Both the position numbers and the translations under genes were made by a program. Positions 57,150 to 64,000 of a stretch of DNA of 64,000 bases are shown in pieces; position 1 is the stretch's first letter, and each line of letters starts with the position of its first letter. This DNA is from JACPDH01 sp041671505 (GTDB lineage: Bacteria; Acidobacteriota; Thermoanaerobaculia; Gp7-AA8), in the NCBI GenBank assembly GCA_041671505.1, contig JBAZBK010000005.1, forward strand, positions 62,001 to 126,000, written 5' to 3'. A model generated the notes under the pieces. It saw only the letters and a program-made list of their open reading frames with translations. It was not told where the DNA came from and ran no database searches.

Positions 57150-58544
57150 GTGTCACGTGCCCACCGTTCCGCATCGGAGACGCTTCAGCAGGCCGTTCGC
57201 GCCTTCTTTCGGCGTATGGCTCGCCCGGTTGCGAAGATCACGGTGGCGCTCTCTGGGGGCGTCGATTCCACCGCCCTTCTCCACCTCCTTGCCAACCTCC
57301 CCGGCCGCGATTTCGAGCTCGCTGCCGCACACGTCAACCACCATCTTCGCGGCGAAGAATCAGACGAGGACGCCCGCGCCTGCCGCGAGCTGTGCAACGG
57401 GCTCGGCGTGCCCCTCGTCGTCTTCGACGGAACGCTCGACGAGCGCCGCGTGCGTGCGCGCGGTGTCGAGGCCGCGGCGCGCGAGCTTCGCTACACTCGG
57501 CTTCGCGAACTCCGCGCCTCCGACGCGTCGCACTGGATCGCGACGGCGCACCAGTCGGACGATCAGGCGGAGACTCTGCTCCTGCGGCTCGTCACCGGAC
57601 GCGGCCCGTGGCGCCTCACGGGAATCCGGCCGGTCCACGACGGCGTCATCCGTCCCTTCATTCATGTCGGGCGCGAATCGATCGAGAGCTACCTGCGCGA
57701 TCACGGGATCGAGCCGCGCCGAGACAGCTCGAACGACTCTCCCCGCTTCCTTCGCAACCGGATCCGGGGGGAGCTGCTCCCGCTGCTTCGCGAGTTGAAC
57801 CCACGCGTCGTCGACCATCTTGGTGAAACAGCCGAGCTCGAGCAGGAGCGTGAGGCGCTGCTCGCCTCGGTAGTCTCGACCTGGTCTGACGCGTTCGAGC
57901 GGACGGACAACTCAGCCATCGTCCCGATCGATCGCCTTCCGCCCGATCCGTTGATCCGGCGCCTCCTCATCCGCGCCGAAGTCAGAAGGCTCGACCCCGA
58001 CGAGCGCTACCTCGACGTGCCTGCCCTCGCCCGCCTCGACGAGCTCGTCGCGCGGCGCGGTCGCACCCGCCCTTCCCGCACGGTCGAGCTCGCCTCAGAT
58101 GGGAGCACTCTCACCATCCGCCGCGTCGCAGGACGCGTCCCTTCGTCCGAATTCGAAAGCGTCCTCACACCGGGATCAATCGTCGAGGTGGGCGAAGCCG
58201 GCTGGCGCGTCGCTGCCGGCGCCGTTGCACCCCCGGAAGAAGCGCGTGACGTTCACGCCCAGGAGATCGCCCTCCCCGAGACGGAGGGCCGCGCCATCGT
58301 CGTCCGTAACCGCCGGCGCGGCGATCGCTTCAGGCCGCTGGGAATGTCGAGCGAGAAAAAGCTTTCCGATTTCTTCATAGATCGTAAAATCCCGAGAGAC
58401 ATCCGCGACACGCTGCCGCTGGTGCTGATCGACGGCCGGATTGCCTGGATCGCAGGCATCGAGGTGTCCGACGATTTCCGGCTCGGACGAGGCGAATCGG
58501 AACGACTGGCGCTCTCTGCCTGGCGTTCGGGAGACGATCGATGA
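57150..58544 (+). CDS. tilS: tRNA(Ile)-lysidine synthase
   Basis: 464 aa. The N-terminal PP-loop ATPase has ALSGGVDSTALLHLL (SGGVDS at 35-40), AAHVNHHLRGEESDEDA and ATAHQSDDQAETLLLRL. RPFIHVGRESIESYL and RRDSSNDSPRFLRNRIRGELLPLL follow, as in TilS. The C-terminal TilS domain is present (RRGDRFRPLGMSSEKKLSDFFIDRKIPRDIR). It converts the CAU anticodon C34 of tRNA-Ile2 to lysidine. GTG start (MSRAHRSASE) is chosen from the promoter. It heads the tilS-hpt-ftsH run and sits 109 nt after a CAU tRNA. Confidence 0.95.
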   Translation: MSRAHRSASETLQQAVRAFFRRMARPVAKITVALSGGVDSTALLHLLANLPGRDFELAAAHVNHHLRGEESDEDARACRELCNGLGVPLVVFDGTLDERRVRARGVEAAARELRYTRLRELRASDASHWIATAHQSDDQAETLLLRLVTGRGPWRLTGIRPVHDGVIRPFIHVGRESIESYLRDHGIEPRRDSSNDSPRFLRNRIRGELLPLLRELNPRVVDHLGETAELEQEREALLASVVSTWSDAFERTDNSAIVPIDRLPPDPLIRRLLIRAEVRRLDPDERYLDVPALARLDELVARRGRTRPSRTVELASDGSTLTIRRVAGRVPSSEFESVLTPGSIVEVGEAGWRVAAGAVAPPEEARDVHAQEIALPETEGRAIVVRNRRRGDRFRPLGMSSEKKLSDFFIDRKIPRDIRDTLPLVLIDGRIAWIAGIEVSDDFRLGRGESERLALSAWRSGDDR

Positions 58545-59056
58545 TGAGCGTCACAGAGCTCTTCGGCGAGGACGTGATCCAGGCCCGGATGCGCGAGGTC
58601 GGCGCAGCGATTCGCCGCGACGCGGGAGATTCGGAGGTCTTCCTCATCGGCATCCTCAAGGGAAGCTCCGTCTTCCTCGCCGACCTGCTGCGCGCGATCC
58701 CCGGCCCGGTGCACTACGAGTGGGTGAACGTGATCGTCGACGTCGCCGACACGGAGACCGCCGAGGCGACCGAGATCGATTTCCTGACGCAGTTCTCCAT
58801 GCAGGGGCGGCACATCTACGTGCTCAAGGACATCGTCACGTCGGGCATCATCGAAACCTATCTGCTGACGCAGTTCCGCGAGCGCGACCCCGCCTCACTC
58901 CACCTCGTCGCCCTCCTCGACTGCCCCGGCGAACGGACGATCGAGATCGCCTGCCAGCACGCGGTCTTCACCACCGAGCGGAACCGTTTCGTCGGTTACG
59001 GCCTCGAATTCGGGAATCGCTACGCAAATCTCCCCTTCATCGCGACGCTAGGGTGA
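58541..59056 (+). CDS. hpt: Hypoxanthine phosphoribosyltransferase family protein
   Basis: 171 aa. Type I PRTase fold: IGILKGSSVFLADLLRAI is the PPi loop, and VLKDIVTSGIIETYL (94-108) replaces the usual VEDIIDTGLTL PRPP loop. The first acidic residue is Lys and the 'DTG' reads 'TSG'. The gene order tilS-hpt-ftsH is the classic one, which supports HPRT identity. The PRPP-site changes make its purine-salvage activity uncertain. ATGA overlap with tilS. Confidence 0.85.
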   Translation: MMSVTELFGEDVIQARMREVGAAIRRDAGDSEVFLIGILKGSSVFLADLLRAIPGPVHYEWVNVIVDVADTETAEATEIDFLTQFSMQGRHIYVLKDIVTSGIIETYLLTQFRERDPASLHLVALLDCPGERTIEIACQHAVFTTERNRFVGYGLEFGNRYANLPFIATLG

Positions 59057-59104
59057 CAAGTCACTGAACGGTTCCCCCACCCCCTCGCCGGGACCCGGAG
59101 CGGT

Positions 59105-59110
59105 TAGAAT
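59105..59110 (+). promoter_or_regulatory. -10 element (TAGAAT) upstream of ftsH
   Basis: CGGTTAGAATTTCG; the predicted leader of about 75 nt runs to the TTG at 59193, which has a GGAGG 7 nt upstream. Confidence 0.4.
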
Positions 59111-59192
59111 TTCGTCGGTAACGGGATGGTTTGCAAACGTGCCGTGGTCCGCCCCCGAGGGGCCGGCCGGCAGTCGTGCTGGAGGCAGACTT

Positions 59193-61130
<1,938 letters not shown>

Positions 61131-61154
61131 CGTCCCGAGACCTGATCTGAATCG

Positions 61155-61184
61155 AAGCCGGCGGCCAGCGCCGCCGGCTTTTTT
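61155..61184 (+). terminator. Rho-independent terminator of ftsH, immediately before radA
   Basis: AAGCCGGCGGC, CAGC loop, GCCGCCGGCTT then TTTT: an 11-bp perfect stem with a T-tract ending 8 nt before the radA ATG. Confidence 0.9.
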
Positions 61185-61191
61185 CGTTCTC

Positions 61192-62547
61192 ATGGCAAAA
61201 AGGGATTCGACAGTCTTCAGTTGCACCGACTGCGGCGCGCAAACGCCGAAGTGGATCGGGCGTTGCCCGGAGTGCGGCGCCTGGAACACCTTCGTCGAAG
61301 AAGATCGGGGCGGAGGCAGCGGCCGCACCGCCGCACTTCCGGGAGCGGCATCGAAGCCCGTTCCGCTGACCCAGGTTTCGACGGAGGACACACCGCGCAT
61401 CTCCAGCGGCCTGCCGCATTTCGATCGTGTCATGGGCGGAGGAATCGTCCCTGGGGGCGTGGTGCTGATCGCGGGCGAACCGGGCATCGGAAAGTCGACG
61501 CTGCTGCTCCAGACGGCGGATCGGCTCGCGACGCGAGGGAAGGTGCTCTACGTCTCTGGAGAGGAGTCGCCGGCACAGATTGCGATCCGCGCCGGACGGC
61601 TCGGCACCATGAACCCGAACGTCCTGCTTTACGCAGAGACCTCGGTCGAGCGCGTGATCGACCAGATCGTCGAGACGAAGCCGGTCGCGGTGATCGTCGA
61701 CTCGATCCAGACGGCGCATTCGGGGAACAACAACGGGGCAGCAGGATCGGTCGGACAGGTGCGCGAGGCGGCTGGGCTGTTCATGGCGGCGGCGAAGCGC
61801 CTCGGCATACCGGTCTTCCTCATCGGCCACATCACGAAGGACGGCACGATCGCGGGTCCCAAAACGCTCGAGCACATCGTCGACACCGTGCTCTACTTCG
61901 AGGGCGACCGCCTTCAGAACCACAGGCTCATCCGTGCCTTCAAGAACCGCTTCGGCCCGGTGAACGAAGTCGCCATCTACCGGATGCACGACGACGGGCT
62001 CGAAGAGGTTTCGAATCCCTCCGCGGCACTCATCAGCCAGCGGAGCAGCAGCCCCGGCTCGGCGATCGCCGTGACGCTCGAAGGAACGCGCCCGCTACTC
62101 GTCGAGGTGCAGGCGCTCGTGTCGGCATCGCATTTCGCGACTCCGCGGCGGATCGCCATGGGAGTCGATTCCAACCGCCTGTCGATCCTGCTCGCGGTGC
62201 TCGAGAAGCGGACCGGCGAGAGCTTCCTTTCGCACGACGTCTACGTGAACGTGGCGGGCGGACTCGAGCTCGACGAGCCGGCGATCGACCTCGGAATCGT
62301 TGCCGCGCTCGTCTCCAGCAAGCGCAACTTCGCGATCGACCCTTCGATCGCGGTATTCGGAGAGGTCGGCCTCCTCGGCGAGATCCGCGGGGTGTCGCAG
62401 TCCGAGCTCCGCGTGAGAGAAGCGAGGACGCTCGGGTTCGAGAAGCTTCTCGTTCCGCAGCCTAATCTGAAGGATCTGCGAGGATTGCGCGCCGACGGCG
62501 TCGGGTCGATCGAGCAGGTTCTCACCCGGCTCCACCCCGCCGGCTGA
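61192..62547 (+). CDS. radA: DNA repair protein RadA (Sms)
   Basis: 451 aa. N-terminal zinc finger (Cys11, Cys14, Cys25, Cys28), RecA-like Walker A GEPGIGKST (95-103), the RadA-specific KNRFG motif, and a C-terminal Lon-like domain (DVYVNVAGGLELDEPAIDLG, FGEVGLLGEIRGVSQ). It acts in recombination and branch migration. No clear -10 fits between the terminator and the ATG. Confidence 0.97.
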   Translation: MAKRDSTVFSCTDCGAQTPKWIGRCPECGAWNTFVEEDRGGGSGRTAALPGAASKPVPLTQVSTEDTPRISSGLPHFDRVMGGGIVPGGVVLIAGEPGIGKSTLLLQTADRLATRGKVLYVSGEESPAQIAIRAGRLGTMNPNVLLYAETSVERVIDQIVETKPVAVIVDSIQTAHSGNNNGAAGSVGQVREAAGLFMAAAKRLGIPVFLIGHITKDGTIAGPKTLEHIVDTVLYFEGDRLQNHRLIRAFKNRFGPVNEVAIYRMHDDGLEEVSNPSAALISQRSSSPGSAIAVTLEGTRPLLVEVQALVSASHFATPRRIAMGVDSNRLSILLAVLEKRTGESFLSHDVYVNVAGGLELDEPAIDLGIVAALVSSKRNFAIDPSIAVFGEVGLLGEIRGVSQSELRVREARTLGFEKLLVPQPNLKDLRGLRADGVGSIEQVLTRLHPAG

Positions 62548-62560
62548 GGCACGCCGGTTT
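62539..62560 (+). terminator. Possible weak terminator overlapping the end of radA
   Basis: CCGGC and GCCGG flank an 8-nt loop that includes the radA stop, followed by TTTT. The stem is only 5 bp. Confidence 0.35.
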
Positions 62561-62588
62561 TGCAATTGCTCGTCACAGCATTTACACT
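62560..62588 (+). promoter_or_regulatory. Promoter of the M23 lipoprotein gene (TTGCAA, 17 nt, TACACT)
   Basis: TTGCAA (62560-62565), a 17-nt spacer and TACACT (62583-62588) fit sigma-70. A start at 62560 is thus excluded, and the TTG at 62632, with GGGGGGA 4 nt before it, is supported. Confidence 0.55.
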
Positions 62589-62631
62589 TTCGCGAGATTT
62601 ACACGGTCGGGAGTCAGGGGCCGGGGGGACG

Positions 62632-63462
62632 TTGAAGATTCGAGCCAAGCGCGCTTTGGGTACGATCGCGATTTGCCTCCTCGGCTCCATGCTGAGCGGC
62701 TGCGCCGTCACTTCGAGCGCGATCAGGAGCATGCGCGAAGAGCCCGCCGACAGCGAGGACAGCCCCGTGAGCGCCGTCCTTCCCCTCGAGTACATCGAGA
62801 TCGATCAGGACATCACCGAGCTGCAGGCGATGCTGAGGCGCGACTGGGCGTCGAACTCGCGCCGCGGCGAGGAAGCCGCCCGCGCCACCGTCGTTCTCGT
62901 CAAGCTCCCGTCCAATTCGACTCGTCCCTCCGTGACGGACCCGTCACTCGATGTCCCCCGCCGTATCGAGATCCACTCCGGCGTCGACGCTCTGCTGTCG
63001 CGGATCGAGATGCCGGTGAGCGGCGTTGTGCCCGAAGAGCTCGTGAACTCGTTCGGAGCGCCGCGCGACGGCGGTCGCCGAAGACATCGCGGGATCGACA
63101 TTTTCGCGCCGAAAGGCACGCCAATCGTCGCGGTCACCGATGGGCAGATCAGCTTCATCGGCACGGAGACGAAGGCGGGCAAGTGCATCTGGCTCGTCAA
63201 CGACGCTGGCGTGTCGTTCTTCTACGCGCACCTCGACAAGTGGGCATCGGGCCTCTACGAAGGCCAGCCGGTCCACGCGGGACAGACGATCGGCTACGTC
63301 GGAAAGACCGGGAACGCGAAGCGCTCGGGCCATCACCTTCACTTTGCGATCCATCGTGAGAGCCAGGCGGTCAATCCCTACCCGTACCTCGTGAACTCGA
63401 CGCGCATCGTCCGTTCCGACCCGACGCTCGGTGGCGGCTTCGTCGCCGCCGGCGCTCAGTAG
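62632..63462 (+). CDS. M23 family metallopeptidase lipoprotein
   Basis: 276 aa. Lipoprotein signal with lipobox MLSG-Cys24. The C-terminal LytM/M23 domain has the zinc ligands in RHRGIDIFAPKGTPI (HxxxD) and GHHLHFAIH (HxH). The stretch between is Ser/Pro/Asp-rich. Hydrolyses peptidoglycan cross-bridges or activates amidases in the periplasm. TTG start chosen from the promoter and the GGGGGGA. The last 7 nt overlap convergent folK. Confidence 0.92.
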   Translation: MKIRAKRALGTIAICLLGSMLSGCAVTSSAIRSMREEPADSEDSPVSAVLPLEYIEIDQDITELQAMLRRDWASNSRRGEEAARATVVLVKLPSNSTRPSVTDPSLDVPRRIEIHSGVDALLSRIEMPVSGVVPEELVNSFGAPRDGGRRRHRGIDIFAPKGTPIVAVTDGQISFIGTETKAGKCIWLVNDAGVSFFYAHLDKWASGLYEGQPVHAGQTIGYVGKTGNAKRSGHHLHFAIHRESQAVNPYPYLVNSTRIVRSDPTLGGGFVAAGAQ

Positions 63463-63959
63463 AGCGTTCCCGCTCGCCGTACTTTTCCCTCTCCAACCAT
63501 CGTCGCAAGCTCTCCGGCAAACGGTGGGATCGGGATCACGCGCGCGATCTCCCGCAACGGCTCGAGCACGAAGTTCCGCGCGCGAAAGCGGGGATGCGGC
63601 ACGACGAGGTCGCGAGAGCGGATCGCCCTGCCGCCGAAGAAGAGAATGTCGACGTCGATCGTCCTCGTATCGTTGCGAAGTCGGCGCCGCCGTCCGCCAT
63701 GACGTTCGACGGCATTCACGGCGCTCAAAAGGCCCGCAGGATCGAGCCGAGTCGAGCCGGCGACCAGGAGGTTGAAAAAGATCTCGGCGTCGTCGCGGCA
63801 CCCCATGGGCTCGGTCTCCCAGACCGAGCTGATCGCAACGATGCTGACGTGACGGGAAAGCTCCCTCACCGCGCGGCGGAGATGCACCTGCCGATCTCCC
63901 CGGTTTGAGCCCAGCGCGAGCACGACGGTCTCCAGAGGCTTCGCCGAGGCCCCCTTCAA
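63456..63959 (-). CDS. folK: 2-amino-4-hydroxy-6-hydroxymethyldihydropteridine pyrophosphokinase
   Basis: 167 aa. HPPK motifs: LALGSNRGDR, SSVWETEPMG, FFNLLVAGSTRL, and the catalytic RNDTRTIDVDILFFG with VVPHPRFRARNFVLEPL. It transfers pyrophosphate from ATP to the pterin in folate synthesis. A TTG (TTGAAGGGGGCC) gives MKGASAKPLE; there is no strong Shine-Dalgarno, so the start could be a few residues later. Confidence 0.95.
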   Translation of the reverse strand: MKGASAKPLETVVLALGSNRGDRQVHLRRAVRELSRHVSIVAISSVWETEPMGCRDDAEIFFNLLVAGSTRLDPAGLLSAVNAVERHGGRRRRLRNDTRTIDVDILFFGGRAIRSRDLVVPHPRFRARNFVLEPLREIARVIPIPPFAGELATMVGEGKVRRAGTLY

Positions 63960-63966
63960 ACACGAA

Positions 63967-63987
63967 GGCCGCGGAAACTCCGCGGCC
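63967..63987 (-). terminator. Perfect hairpin at the window edge
   Basis: GGCCGCGGA, a 3-nt loop, TCCGCGGCC: a 9-bp stem just outside the folK start. On the minus strand it is followed by TTCGTGTTTG, so it may terminate the gene beyond the edge. Confidence 0.5.
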
Positions 63988-64000
63988 CCGTGGTGCGTCG

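Overview
The window is a chromosomal stretch from a high-GC, diderm, heterotrophic bacterium. KdsC and an LpxL/HtrB-type acyltransferase (lipid A/Kdo), a small outer-membrane barrel, an AsmA-like protein and lipoproteins show an outer membrane. Large Ser/Thr kinase-TPR proteins, an MglA-type GTPase, a type-II glutamine synthetase and the general gene mix are most reminiscent of Acidobacteriota (Thermoanaerobaculia-like). That assignment is inference from gene content. No prophage, insertion sequence, CRISPR array or rRNA was found. Coding density is high, with many ATGA or TTGA stop/start overlaps and many GTG and TTG starts.

Layout. 1-2.3 kb (minus): acyl-CoA catabolism operon (GNAT, B12-binding mutase subunit, hydratase-like protein, methylcrotonyl-CoA carboxylase beta, cut by the window edge). 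2.4-7.4 kb: NDH-2, a ParD/RelE-like toxin-antitoxin pair, a DacB-type PBP and an unusual ketosynthase. 7.5-10.5 kb: a striking membrane fusion (cNMP-fold sensor, degenerate sigma-54 AAA+, NapH/NosR-like polyferredoxin) with an overlapping small membrane gene. 10.5-22.4 kb: housekeeping genes (UDG, zinc phospholipase-like, purH, kdsC, acyltransferase, proline dehydrogenase, comF, trmB, gatB). 22.4-38.4 kb: signalling (SpoIIE phosphatase, GGDEF protein, a 1775-aa kinase/ATPase/TPR/GAF/sigma-54 regulator, and a kinase-TPR protein with a frameshift at its N-terminus) mixed with glnII, a peptide-binding lipoprotein and a phosphodiesterase-like protein. 38.5-41.2 kb: nadA, Smr, MglA. 41.2-50.6 kb (plus): a lipoate/2-oxo-acid dehydrogenase island: E1alpha, E1beta, E2, CPBP protease, LipB-Nudix fusion, LipA, [2Fe-2S] ferredoxin, ferritin-like protein and A-type Fe-S carrier. 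50.6-57 kb: PhoA-type phosphatase, AsmA-like, hemB with a zinc-ribbon gene, and a CAU tRNA. 57-64 kb: tilS-hpt-ftsH (the Bacillus order), radA, an M23 lipoprotein and folK.

Three window-wide patterns stand out. (1) Many genes have a TAnnnT hexamer ending only 5-10 nt before the start codon and no Shine-Dalgarno, implying leaderless or near-leaderless mRNAs. Genes inside operons or with longer leaders keep a good Shine-Dalgarno. (2) The 7-mer GTTAGGC/GCCTAAC occurs 19 times on both strands, while near-variants are almost absent. (3) The three widest convergent gene junctions (about 140-360 bp) are filled by long inverted repeats, two of them built from 7-nt units.
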